Shown one piece after another: positions 45,625 to 58,200 of a stretch of 64,000 nucleotides of DNA (within the stretch, counting starts at the first letter, position 1; every line of letters starts with the position of its first letter). The stretch covers positions 21,118,912-21,182,911 of the forward strand of contig OW028585.1 of the NCBI GenBank assembly GCA_932294295.1, in the 5' to 3' direction. A program made the translations under genes and the position numbers. Below the pieces are notes generated by a model. It was not told where the DNA came from and did not search any database. It saw only the letters and a list, made by a program, of their open reading frames with translations. The stretch is from Alitta virens (taxonomy: Eukaryota > Annelida > Polychaeta > Phyllodocida > Nereididae).

Positions 45625-48600
45625 ACTGGCCGTGACCCATGCGGACACAATGCCACGGGGGGCTTTCAGCTACTTTTGGTCGTTTGGTCATTTGTTTCAG
45701 AAACTGCTTCAACAGAGTCAAAATCTATCTCTCACCTTGTAGCCGTATTCAAATCATAACAGCTTTTCATATAGTCGTCCATTGAATAAATGTTGTCGAA
45801 CATTTACACAGTAAGCTCAACGTAGGCGCAATTGTCGTTGCTAAGCCAGATTCTTTGACGCGTCGTTAAAATTATATTACTATAGAGCCTATATATTATA
45901 AGAGGGCCGTCGTCACCAGACCAGTCTAAAATGTGGCCAGCTAGCGAATGTAGTTTTAACACTAAAATGCTGTCAAAATGGACATATTGAACCATTTAAC
46001 AAGTGGAAAAGTAACTTTTATGACAGAAGTTTCTTCACGCTAACGACACACAGCAAAGATTTGGTCGGGTAAGTATTCTACTGTTCTTTACTATCGTCGA
46101 TGATTGTCCGCATGCACTGCTTGCCAGACTGTAGTGACACACTTATAATTCTGTTTATTTAAATAGCTTTCGATTGCAATGTTACACTTGGCAACATTGA
46201 AATTTCCACCAAAATTCGCCACTTGCAATAAAGTGCAATAAAGAATTATTAGATGACTGCTGCAGTGTTAGAACGCTGGCAATGAGATAAACCATTAGTT
46301 TTGTGACAAATCATGAAGTTGCAATGTGTGCACTTGTGCTTTTTTCAGGGTGGTGAATCTCGATGTTGTGGCTCATTTCAGCGTCGGCCAGTGTAAACTG
46401 TGAACGTTCTCTGAACACAAGTCAATATTGGACTGACCTAAGTGACGATATGAAATTCTGTTAAATAGTGAATTGCTTCTAGATTGTCATGAAGATCTTA
46501 GCCCATATATATTTTCTGAACATATCCTATATGTATGATGATAAAATTATCATTTATGGATGAAATTCAATTAATTTAGTATCAGTTGAGGCTTTAATGA
46601 ATAGAAAAAAAAGAAGACTATCAAAATTAATCTAAAGGCCTAAATATGTATTAATGTGGATTAGACGCTTATTGACTAAAAAATATGTATATATGAACTA
46701 GTCAATAAGAATGCTATATATATAATGAATCTTATATATGACACAAACTAATATGATTCATCAAGTCATCAAAGATAGTGAATGAAACAAGCTTTCTAAT
46801 GGCTATGATGACATTTTTGTAGTTAAGGGATTTAACACCAGATGTCAGGAAGGTCTAGTCACGTAGTTTAATACTTTGCTGCTGGATGTCGCCACATGTA
46901 CTTTTGCACAGATCCTTGGGAGAGGGGGTATGGAAGGGGTGCCATTTGAAGGGCCTGACCTATGAAGCAACCTATGCAATTAAAGCCCACCCCAGGGGCA
47001 GATATGGAGAGGGGTGTTTTTTTGTTTTTTTTTGGGGGGGGGGGGGTATTATTTTGGTGTCTGTCAAGCTACAGGTTCATGTTGCTTCAGTGAATTATAA
47101 GCTGTGCTGCAACACACAGACCCTTGACATTCAAGTAGTGTTAATTGCAATGAAATTCCCTTAATCTTAGTTAAAATTGTGACATGACAAATGGTAGTCT
47201 AAAAGCTACAGATTCATGATAATTCAGTAGCCTTTAAGCTACTTAGTCCCAGTCATGTCATCATGAAATGAGATGTTCTTTATAATAATTAACTAGTAAA
47301 TAAAATGGTACATCTCAAATGGATCATAGGCTGCAAACTTCATTACATCTTCACGAAGACAGCTGCTATTTTAGAGTACTTTGTGCGGACAGCGACTTCA
47401 TTTAACATAATTTGTGTGATGCTTGTCATATATGTTTAGGAACTAGCCATAGTGCTTATACAGTCAACGTCAACATGCGCAAGTCAAACTAAAATGCACC
47501 GCAGCCACCACCTGTTATAATTTGAATGATTTGACTTTCACAAAGATTTATGATTCAATAAGAAAGTCTTTTAGAAATAAATGTTCTTATGTCTGAACAT
47601 GGTTCGCTTTGTGTTTCGGTGTAGATAAGTTCTACTTGGCAAGGTTTACTGCACATTGAATATCATAGTCAAGTGTAAAGACATGACTTCTTATATATAC
47701 TACACATAGGCGGCATCAGAAATTGCTTAGCTTATACAGCATGTGAATTTCATTTACATGGCCCGATTTTACCGTATGTCTTGTTTAAAAAGATACAAGA
47801 AAATTATTGCCAGTAACCCTGACGCGCCAACTTGGGCGACATCCAACCCGTCGAAAACTAACCCGGCAACAGTGAATTTGGTGACATGGTGGGATTGACA
47901 CAACCAGGGCATTCAGTAGCAGAACTTCCAACTGCCGAGGTGCTCGTGACGCGATTCACATGTCCATGCGTCTTGGCCCTCTTGATGGGTTATCACTGTT
48001 CCTTGCATTATCAAAACAACTGTCACTGTTGTCGCAGGGTCGGCTTGTCAGTTGACTAATCGCCCAAGAAAATATATGAAATGTGGTAAAGGGACTACTG
48101 ACTTCATAATGGCCACTGAAAATGCCTAAAATAGCATGTGAATTTCATCAAAAAATGTGGTCACTTTAAAATGCTTAGTTATGATATAGCGTGTGAATGT
48201 CATTGAAAAATAGTTTAACTCAATAGTCTTTTCTTATGTTACCATGCTTGATCTATGTAAGCAATCTTTAAGAGGCCTTTATGTGAACATTAACATCAAT
48301 ATACATTGATTCCGACAAAAGTCCAGCTGGCTGACATGATTGCAGTCCCACTGTGAAAAAAGATTGTTCATAAGACAAACGGCAACCTCACCTCAGTTTC
48401 GCAACTAATTATTGTCAGATTCTAGCTTTTTTACCTCTGCCTAACCCTACAGAGTGAATTTGTTGTTGCCTTTTTCAGAAAACCTCTTCATACATGTAAG
48501 CCTGTTGTAATGAACCACATGGTAGTTTGAGCTTGCTTTGACTTTATAAGTAAAGCGAGTGTGGTCAGCTGGCATGATAAAGATATAAAATTCATAAATA

Positions 48601-49210
48601 TCATTGCGTGGTGGTTGACTTGTAAAAAAAAAAAATAATAATAATAGAAATAAAATGAATTGACATATATTGCATATTTCCAGACTAATTAATACGAATT
48701 GCAAAGTTGCTTTTTTAATGCTTTATTAAAGGCTTTGACACTAGTTTTGCTTTTTAATGCTATATTTGCATGTAACCATAGACTTGGTGCTTGTCCCAGA
48801 TAACTTTTATTGTATGTTTGTTGTATGATATGGTGTCCTTAAATTGTTTCTGTTTCTTGTATTGTAGTTATGGTTTGTTAGGCTAAACAAGTTCGTAATT
48901 CTTAATGGTAATATTTCACTTATATACTTATATGATATATTAAACAGTGAGCTTTTAACTAGATTATCAAATTTTAATATTTTACCCTTTTTATAGTATG
49001 GTTCTAGTCTGGTCCTTCTTTTGACATTATATATTAACCTAATTGATTTATTTTGTTGTTTCCTTGCTTTTCAACATAGGTCCCCAGGCACTTATGGCAT
49101 ACACCAGATGACTTTGTACATTACAATAATATACTTGTAATTTCGATCTAATAGGTATAATGTTTTTTATCATATTTAAACTATAATTTCCTGCAATAAC
49201 ATTAGTTAAC
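45625..49210. other. Gene-poor stretch; nothing recognised
   Basis: No ORF with identifiable motifs. A T-run plus G-run lies near 47020-47047. A GGGTAAGTATT sequence at about 46069 is a good splice donor, but no partner exon was found. Copies of AGCATGTGAATTTCATT occur at 47738 and 48133, with a variant at 48188. Confidence 0.4.
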
Positions 49211-50011
49211 ATGTTTTACCATACTATAAAAAGGGTAAAATATCTAGGTAAAATTTTAGGGCCATTACTTTTCATAATATATATAAATGATCTTAATTTG
49301 GCTAGCCCTATCTTTAAACCCATCATATATGCTGATGATACAGCATTATCTGCAACTTTAAGTGCCTTTGACAGTGCAGGTCAAAACAGGGATAGAAATA
49401 TAGATACAGAACTTGAAAATATCTCTCTGTGGCTAAAACTTAATAAATTATCATTAAATTCTTCCAAGACAAAGGCCATGCTTTTTCATACTGTATGCAA
49501 AAAATGTGAATTATCCAAATATTATGATAAATGGTACAATTATAGACTTTGTGGATTCTTTTAACTACCTAGGAATTACAATAGATAAACATCTTAGTTG
49601 GAAGTCACATATTCAATGCTCACACAGAACCAATTTTTAAGTATCTAAGCCTTCGGAAAGTTAATGATCTATGTAACCTTCAAGAATTAAAATTTTGTTA
49701 CAAATTAGAGAACAAATTGGTACCCGCTTACTTTCAAGACAACAGATTTGTAAAAAATAGAAACATTCATCGACACAACACCAGATCTGCCAATGCATTC
49801 CTTATTCCCAGAGTTAGGCATGAATTTGCCAAACATGGCATTCATTATATAATTCCCATGGCTTATAATAATAGTGTTCTGCTTATCATAAACAAAATTT
49901 ACATCCACAGTCTCTCTGGATTCGCAAAATATATCAAGAATGACTATCTAAACAATTATAAAGAAAATTGCTTAATAAGAAATTGTTACATTTGTCAGTC
50001 CTCTTTAGGGT
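49211..50011 (+). pseudogene. LINE reverse transcriptase fragment (plus strand)
   Basis: Encodes LGPLLFIIYINDLN, YADDTAL (the reverse transcriptase catalytic motif) and ENISLWLKLNKLSLN. FNYLGITIDKHLSW follows in a shifted frame, then a C-terminal segment with HNTRSANAFLIPRVR and YICQ. At least two frame breaks and a missing N-terminal half make it dead. It is of jockey/CR1-like type. Confidence 0.8.
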
Positions 50012-50199
50012 GAGCTTTGCTTCCTAATGCCTGTGTTGCACTCATTATATCCCTTTTGTGAATTTTAATGACTAATTTTCTGCAGTTCATCTTATTTTAT
50101 GGGGTTCTAAGATATCCAGTGTAATTTTTATTCCTCTGATATGATATGTTGATCACTCGGAGGTGATGAACCAAAAGTCATTCACTGCACAGAAAATGC

Positions 50200-50315
50200 T
50201 TGTAAAAGTAACATGTGAATTTCATTTCAGTAACTTCAACATGGCATGTGAATTTCATTTTATCAGGTTCTAAATAGAAAATGCTTGTAACAATAGCATG
50301 TGAATTTCATTTAGT
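50200..50315 (+). repeat. Short tandem block with GCATGTGAATTTCATT units
   Basis: Three units at about 50211, 50244 and 50295 share [AG]CATGTGAATTTCATTT and the preceding AAATGCTTGTAA. They match single copies near 47738 and 48133. Confidence 0.6.
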
Positions 50316-50635
50316 ATTTTGTTCATCAATGTTTCTGTCCAGTCATTTCTATTATCATTATTGTTACTACTATTATTCTTAAAATATTTTATTAACTTGA
50401 TAAATTGTAATCGGTGACTCGGGAGATTTCAGCCTACCTTTAAACGCCTGGGTGGCCTCTCGATAGCGGTCTTAAGACCTTAGAGAGGCCTCCAACACAT
50501 AGAGAAAAATACATTTTAAAAATTTCTTTACTTGTTTATTTGTCTTTGTATGTTTCAAACAATGTCTGTATATAAAATGTGTGTCTCTTTGTGTAAATAA
50601 ATGTCTTTGTCTGTCTGTCTGTCTTTACTTGTAGC

Positions 50636-52334
50636 GTCCATTCTAAAAATTCATCCAACATGATACCTAAAAATTTTATACTTTTGACTTGAGGTATTGT
50701 TTGCCAATTTAGATCCAGTTTTCGAAAAATGATGTATCTTGACTTTTCTATATTCAATGTAAGTGAATTACCATTAAACCAACTACTTAATGATCTTAAA
50801 TCTTCATTAACCTTTTTGTATAAAATTTTTTAATTATTTCCAGAAGCATATATTGTTGTGTCATCTGCAAAAGTTACACCACTGCAAAATTTCTAACTTT
50901 TTGTCAAATCATTCGCTAAAATTATATACATAAAATGACCTAATACTGAGCCTTGCGGGGTTCCATACTTAATAAGATATTTATCTGACAGTTTATCTTT
51001 ATATTTTACTTAGATTTGACGATATTTCAGATAACTTTGGAACCATGATAAAACATTGCCCCTTAACCCATAATATTCTAATTTCTGAAATAAAGTGTTA
51101 TGATTAATACTGTCGAATGCCTTTGACATGTCTAAAAAAATTGCTAATGTGTAATGGTCCTTGTTTGTTTTCTAGAATGTTACCTGTCAAATCTAATATT
51201 GCATCTACTGTGCTTCTATTTGTTCTATATCCATATTGTCCCTCATAGAATACTTTATGTTTTGGTAAAAACTTTACAACTCTCTTATGAACTATCTTTT
51301 CCAATACGTTTGAAATTACTGATACAAGCGAAATGGTCTATAATTGACTAACTCATATTTACTTTTTCCTTAATATATTGGCTTAATTATTGCTAACTTC
51401 ATGTTTTCTGGAAATTTTCCTTCATTTATAAATTTATTGAAAATTATCAAGAGTGCTCTCATGATGGCTGGGTAAATTGTTTTTAATATTTTATTGGAAA
51501 TATTATCATATCCTTTGCTGTTTTTATTCTTTAAACATTTGATGATGTTTTCTTTTTCAGTTGTAGTAGTCGGAAAAAAGAAACAGTTTTGTTCTATTCT
51601 ATTCCTCATATTAGCCAATGGATTAGTCAGATTGCCTTTCTTCTCTATTCTTTGTGCACATCTTTCAACTACTTCACTGTAGTGTTTGGCAAACGCATTA
51701 CATATTTCCTCTTTGTTTGTTTCCTTTATCCCGTTTAATATAATTTCATCTGAAATATCTCTTATTAGTAGTTTTTCCAATTAACTTATTCAAAATAGAC
51801 CATAAGTTCTTTTAATCATTTTTATTCTCTTCAATCACGTTTTTATAAAAGTTGAATTTTGCTTTTCTTCTTAGTACATTGCACAAATTTCTATATTTTC
51901 TATAACTTTCAAATTCAGGACTATCTCTTGGTTTACTAATTACATCTTTATACATTTTGACTTTTTTAGCCCTAAATATTGTAAACCATGGCTCTTGTGA
52001 TTTGAATTTTGTATTTTTGAATTTTTGTTATATATTATGGTGCATAGAAGTCTAATACGGTGGGTATTTCTCTCATCAATGCTTCACTACTCTGATCCAC
52101 ACTCATATCTGCTAACACATTCCAATCCCGATTAAACAAACTGGCATTCATATTACGGAGCACTGCTACATTGATTTTACATGTTTTTATATAAGAAACA
52201 TCATTTACTACATAATCTCCGTCATTTATCAATGTCACACACATAATGATCAGAGATACCTGAAGTAACGATATATGATTTGACATTTTTGTACAATTCC
52301 GTGTCAACATAAATATTATCAATAAGAGTTGCAC
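50636..52334 (-). pseudogene. LINE endonuclease/reverse transcriptase remnant (minus strand)
   Basis: Minus-strand pieces appear in LINE order. An endonuclease end with SGISDHY lies at about 52250. An RT fingers region NSKGYDNISNKILK lies within 51370-51780, and YGYRTNRSTVDAILD within 51104-51304. SKAFDSINHNTLF and GTPQGSVLG fall at about 50930-51130, and FLGIMLDEFLEW at about 50640. Stops and frameshifts separate them. It is truncated at the 3' end against a GACA microsatellite at about 50605-50630. Confidence 0.8.
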
Positions 52335-53440
52335 TGTTGTATGTTATTCCAGTTGGTTTATATATTGTAGCAATTAGGTTATTCAACAGATTCAGATAAA
52401 AAAAACTCCATAGTGCGTTGATGTGTGTGGATTTTTAAATAATCTTAAGTTTTGGTCCGTTCCTATGATAATTTTCAAGATTATGTTCTGTCCTGATTTT
52501 CTTAATAATACGTTCATACTTTTCAATGAAATCTTTTCCACTTTAATATATTATATAAATTTGGGAGGTGGGGGGAGGTACAATCCTGAAGCATATACAT
52601 ACGTATACCTTAGGAATTACAATTACAACCAGGTATACTTTGGTGTATGACCTGACCTTCTGTATGACCTGAATTCAGTCAACCATGACTTGGTTTGTTA
52701 CAACAGGGTATTTTCCATTCTGACCCAGTATCATTCACCCATGACCTTGGCTCTTCACATTGTAAACACACATGTGGCATACTCCTGAATTAGTTTAATT
52801 TCCTGAAATCATATAATAGAAATGTGAGTATACATAACACCCGATATGGCATTTTTTCACCCTTATCAATTATAGAGAGGATTCTCAACATTGTTGGCAA
52901 ATTTTTGGTGGCCTAACTGTTAACAGATAATTTCTAACATCTTTGTGTGGGTCTAATTGGCCAACAGAACAGATTTTAGTTTTTTGGATTTTTTAAGGAT
53001 ATCTTGTAATTCAGACAGGACCAAATTAAATCCCCTTTTGGGGTGGCAATTATACAGCTGCAGTAAACGTTGCACAAAACAAATGAGCTTCATAGTTTCA
53101 TTCATTGTACAAGTGATATTATTGGGAAAATGTTGATATTGAAATGTAGACCAACTTGTACTGATAAGTATGTCTTTGCATAACTCGAAAATTTATTAGG
53201 TAGTCTAATGTTTCTTTTCATGGCATTGAGAAATTAATTTGAATTAAATGTACATTTTTAATAATACAATATTACACAATTATTGCACAAATATCAAATT
53301 AAATTAAATACAGCAAAAATTGTCAAAGCTACTAAATTATGAAAATATAAAAAGTTTGAACTTATTATACATTTTTGAACAACTTAAATTAATATAATAT
53401 CCACCTCCAATTTAAAGAATTTAAGTTCAAAATTGAATAA
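52335..53440. other. Intergenic AT-rich sequence
   Basis: Probably includes the decayed 5' part of the minus-strand LINE, but no motif can be named. No gene is seen. Confidence 0.35.
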
Positions 53441-53442
53441 GA

Positions 53443-53965
53443 TCCCAATGAACAGATCTTTCTCATCTAATTATATCCCATGCCACCTAATTGCATTACT
53501 CACCTCAATCTCTGTCAGCCATCTTCTTACAGATTGCATTAAGAGTTACTCAATTGCAATCTGACAAAATATTTTCAAATATATCAATTAATATACATAT
53601 CCCCTATGCAGTTGATGCCAGCTATGAGGGCAGGATTCAGCACCTGCATGATGACATCAGGGTGGTCATAAACCAGCATACCGCCACAATATTAATTCAA
53701 CAGGCATTTATTTATCAATTGCTGAGCATTTTATTAGATGCAATGGAATTGTTTAATGTGACTTAATATAAGGGGATTTAGTTTTATTTTAAATCTGTCA
53801 CAATTTCAGTTTGTTCCTTAGAACAATCAGTTGCAGTTCATCATTCAGAGTACTTGATTTTACCTAATAACAAAAAGGTGAGAGATTAATCGATATCTTA
53901 CTTCTCAGCTGCCACTAATATGTTGATGCTTCGCCATGATAGCTGAAGGCCTTTTTTTCAATTTG
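53443..53965 (+). repeat. About 460-bp dispersed repeat, copy 2
   Basis: Direct-orientation match to 38475-38945 over essentially its full length, with scattered substitutions and small indels. Confidence 0.75.
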
Positions 53966-55616
53966 TATGTGATATAAATTAAATGTAGGCTAGTGCATGT
54001 AAATGAAAATTAATGGCTACAGAAGGCTTGAATATAAGTTGACAAAAATTCTGAAACTCCCCACAACCAACAGTGGAAATTGCATAAAATAAATTAAATT
54101 AGTCGCATTACATTGGTAATGATATATAAGGTCATTTGTCTGTTTGTGTAGCAAATACTGAACATGCAGCGTGTTTTGTTAGTGTGACATATCTTTGTTG
54201 TGGGTGGTGAATTTCAATGCCCTGGTGAACCCAAATGTAATCGATGTAGATCGTAATCATTGCTGTTATTATTGGCACGTAGTGCCAATTCTTACGTTGC
54301 TTGGTGGAGGCGTTTCCGCGTAATGCTTCCGGTTTGCCATTTTCCGAGCGGCAAATTCGAACTTACATGTTAATCCAATGAGGCCAGTTCGGGTATACGT
54401 TCAAGCGTGTATATAGCATACTTCTACACGTCGTAGCGCCCTGCCACCTTGTCCGTCCATAGTGTACTGCCTTTGGAGTGTTTTCCACTCAAGTTTTGTT
54501 TTATGTGTTCCATACATTTCTTGAAATCGTTGTTTGTTGCCTCCGCGAGTACCTCGGCTGTTTCCGGCTACAAGATGGCGAACTCCGACGGAAATGACTG
54601 AAGTGCGTTTGTACAGCTTCGTGCATGTTCGGGCGAGATGCTGACAGTGACATTATCAAAGCGAACCGGAGCGCATAACTTCGTCAAAAGTTGATCAAAT
54701 TTCTCAAAGTTAACATTAAATAAAAGCTAGAAAGTCATAGAATACCTTTCTGAACAAATATGGTATCCACTCCCTCTGAAAACGGCAAAATTCGCCTTCA
54801 AAACGTAGCTAAGCCTGTCGTGATTATCAGTGACAACCGCCATTTTGATTACTTTGTGTTATGCGCTGTCATTGGTTGAAATGGGTAGTCCCAAAATATA
54901 ACAGCCAATCAGTGATTAGCTTGCTTGGAGCAGTATCAAAAACATACTGGATATATATCTTCGACAGCTTCATGTCATTCATTAGCGCGGTTTCACACCA
55001 TAGGGAAATCCTGCCAAAACAGTTTTAACTTGCGCGTTTGTTCAGTTTTGGGAGTACAGCAATAAATGGTACACCATTCGAACCGCGATACAAAAGCGCA
55101 ACTAACAATGGATGAAGATCCGACAAGTAGAAGCCGAGAAAAGTCTGATTATAATACAAATTCAAGCCTGTCAAAATCCGTGATTTTTTGACGTCGTACA
55201 AATCGTCCACACACAATTCGTCTAACATGATACAAGTAAAACAAAGTTGACGGCTTTTGCTGTTTTCTAATAGCCCTTGTTTTTTCGTTTTATTTTGATC
55301 TAGAATTGTTACAATAAATAAATCCACTATATTAATGCTACTTCACACATTTAAGAGCTAAAAATCGTATAAATCAGGGTATTAAATGATTGCGTGGTGG
55401 CGCACCTGTCACTTCACTGCAGGTCCCTCTGGGAATAGATAATCTCTATTGCTTTTTTACAAAAGCTTTACTGTATGTTTGTTGCATCAAATTCGATTTT
55501 ATAACAGCTTAAGAAAGTTTTAGATGTTGATCTTTTGCGCATTTTAACATAAAATGACTTATTTGTTGTTTCAAACTCAAATAATCTCTAACAAAACGCA
55601 CGTGCAAGGAATGGCC
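53966..55616. other. Intergenic; GC-richer patch at 54270-54620
   Basis: The patch contains CAAGATGGCG, a motif common at metazoan transcription starts, but the ATG there opens only seven codons. No gene is supported on either strand. Confidence 0.35.
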
Positions 55617-56026
55617 TGTGACGTCATTCCCGCCGATTCACTGCTCTGTTGACATTTTGAGGACGGCGTGACCATTGCAACGTTTTTTGCGTGATTTCTT
55701 TCTAGGCAATTCAGTCAGCTATATGACCAGTTATCGCACAAGGACATAGAAAAATATATTGTCTTTGCTTATGACCGAAGAGATTGTGCCCGAAAATTGG
55801 CTTTATTCTGTAAGGTTCCCCAAGAAAGACAAAGCGTTAATATTCCAGTTTTTAAAGTTTATTTGCCCTGCCCCGCCGCACAGCCTGCCTATCCTCTGCG
55901 TCTTCAGCTACTGACGCGGTCTGGGTGTATTCCCGCCAAGACCCCGTGGTCACGTGGTCCGGGTCACCCAGTGCGCGTCAAAGTCGGTCACTGACCTAGT
56001 AAGGTCAGTGACCTGGGGTCATCACA
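55617..56026 (-). repeat. Probable 3' LTR of the Ty3-like retroelement
   Basis: Bounded by TGTGACGTCA and GTCATCACA, i.e. TG...CA with short inverted ends, 410 bp. On the minus strand it begins TGTGATGACCCC directly after a polypurine tract (TAAGAAGGGAGTAA, 56040-56027). It contains two AATAAA signals (near 55797 and 55852 in plus coordinates). The partner LTR would be beyond 64000, so identity cannot be checked here. Confidence 0.6.
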
Positions 56027-56040
56027 TTACTCCCTTCTTA

Positions 56041-56713
56041 CTGGGAATATGTCCCCATATTCAAACTAATACATGTAATAGGCTGTGCGACGACGATCAG
56101 AACGACATAAAATCAACGAGATTCATCAAAATCACAATTTTTGCATACAATCAATCAATCATTTCATAACCATCGCCCTACTGCGTGACACTAAAAAGCT
56201 GTCACGCCCGCCCCCAGGCCTGGCTCTTCCCCTGGCCATCATCCACGTGGTTGACTCCTTGGCACCGCTGCAAACACAACATTCAACACACAACAATCAC
56301 ATAATACACATAGAGTCCATCATCTTTATCCTTGTCCATCTTTGCCTTGGACAGAGGCCAGTATCGATTTCTGGATCTGCAAGGTCTTTTTACGCGGGAA
56401 AACCAGCTGCTCGTAATTTCGAGTGATGACAGTTGTTATAATTAGCCGTATCATAATTTTCCAATTGTCACAGTTTCTAAATTCGGCCATTATAAAAGTC
56501 ACAATCCCACTCGTCTCCACCATTACCTCCTGGCTCCCCGAAGGGCGTTGGATCCGCCCTTGCTCGATGTGTTGATGCTCAGCGTCCAAGTTGTACCTAG
56601 GTGTCATTTCGTGTTGATGTCCAGCGTTCAAGTCCAGTCCGTATCCAGGCTTCGTTTGATGGGGGGCGTGTTCCAGGTCGTCGTCGTTGTTATCCTTCTA
56701 CAAGGCGTTGCGT
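56041..56713. other. Noncoding stretch before the LTR
   Basis: On the minus strand it follows the C2H2 region and leads to the polypurine tract. No ORF is supported. Confidence 0.4.
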
Positions 56714-58200
56714 TCAAGGCCTTGCAGATGAGGATCCAGCTGCCCTCGCTTCCTCCATCCATCGGTTCCGGTCTGCTGTCAGTCTCTTGACCTCCTGATA
56801 CAGAAGGTCAGACTGCCGGGCCATAGCTTCGCGTTGCTCGGTCTCTGCTCGAAGCTTGGCCCTCAGTTCCTCGTTCTCGCGAGCCGACGCAGCTGTTTGT
56901 GACCTGGCCCTATGGACCTCCAGGACGATGTCCTGGTACTGGGCTCTGGTCACCACGTCCTCGGCCACTGCTGCTGCTGGCGTCTTAGTGGCTGTTGCTG
57001 CTGGATGGGGCCGCTTTGGCGTTGTCTGGCGGCTTCGGGGCGACACGTTTGAAGCTGCTTCGGTGCTACGCAACTGCACCACCCTGGTGCTCGTAGATGC
57101 CGTAGTCTTGGAGGGAGGCGCCCTGCTGACCAGGGTCCTCGCCTCAGGCGTTGCTGGCAGCGACCCGTCCGAGTTGGGCCCTTGGATAGTCGTCAACTTT
57201 GTGGCCGCCGTCAACTCCTCAGCCCGTGTACGGGTGTAGCCATGGGACCTCTCCAGATGACGCCTGAAGTTGGTCCTTCTATCCGAGGGCAGCGCAGCGG
57301 GACACACAGGGCACTGAAAGCCCACATATGCTGCTGCGTGGGCCACGCTCACGTGGCGAGTGAGAGATTTTCGATCTCTCACGCGTTTCCCGCACGTGGC
57401 ACAATATAATTTAGGCCCTCCACACCCTGGGGCGCAGCCGGCAAAACGACCTTGGGCGTGTTATCTGGAGCCGAGACGTCACTCTCCGTCCCTCCGTCGT
57501 CTGTAGTCCCCTCACTCTCCATGTCCTCCAGCCTCCCTTTCTCGGGCCGTTCCTCGGCCCTGGCCGGAGTGGTCATCACTTCCTCCATGGCAGCCTCCGT
57601 AAGCGGAGCTGCCTGTGGTTCCTTCATAGGCGACCTGGTAGCCTTGGTGCAAGAGACCTCGCCCTCTGCGCTGGGCCCGGCCACTCGCTCCTTGGCGTAC
57701 CAAGGTCGCCTCTTGAGATTCTCCATAACCTCCTCCTGGGTGGCCGCTACACCCAGGTCACCAATAATTCATCCGCTTAGGATTGGCATATCCTCTCTCC
57801 GAGGGCGGAGACGAAGATACCTCCTCGTTCTTGCTATCTCTGGTAGCCCTGCCGACCCGTATTGTTCCACCGCCGGGTCCTCCAACTCGTACTCTTTCCT
57901 GGACATGTAAGCCCACATGTCCAGGTGCAGGAGACCCAATCTCTGCTGGCTCCAATAATCCGGGGCCAGGGAGACGGGAAGCTCTGACGTAGGTGACAGG
58001 CCGCAAACGGCAGCCACCTCAGCGTCGCTGGCAGAGACCTCCAACTCAGCTCCGATCTCGAGGCCTGCTGCCTCCATGGCAGCCAACACCATATCCGTTT
58101 GTGCTGGCGTTAGCTGGGGTCCCTCGTCTCCGGCTACGTTGTCCAGGGGCACTGCTGGCATAGCAGTAGCCTCCTTACTACTCGCATCTGCTGAAGACAT
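56714..58200 (-). pseudogene. GC-rich C2H2 zinc-finger/coiled-coil open region (unknown)
   Basis: Three minus-strand open segments follow one another. 58200-57769 (143 codons, acidic and alanine-rich) ends in TGA. The same frame reopens at once and runs to 57379. The third, in another frame, ends at 56714. The last encodes two C2H2-type fingers (CATCGKRV...H..H and CPVCPAALP...RHLERSH), a low-complexity linker rich in S/T/P/A, and a coiled coil (ARENEELRAKLRAETEQREA onward). It is far richer in GC than the flanks. It lies between pol and the LTR of the retroelement on the same strand. It could be an accessory retroelement ORF, a captured host gene, or an unrelated element's ORF1. One stop and one frameshift suggest decay, or recoding. 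Confidence 0.5.

Noticed and set aside
46069..46080. 5' exon ending at a strong GTAAGT donor near 46069
   Set aside because: No acceptor, no coding partner and no promoter evidence found downstream.
54570..54605. Gene start at CAAGATGGCG
   Set aside because: The ATG opens only seven codons before TGA and no continuing exon is seen.
56714..58200. Retroviral-type envelope gene
   Set aside because: No signal peptide, transmembrane segment or glycosylation pattern; C2H2 fingers and a coiled coil instead.
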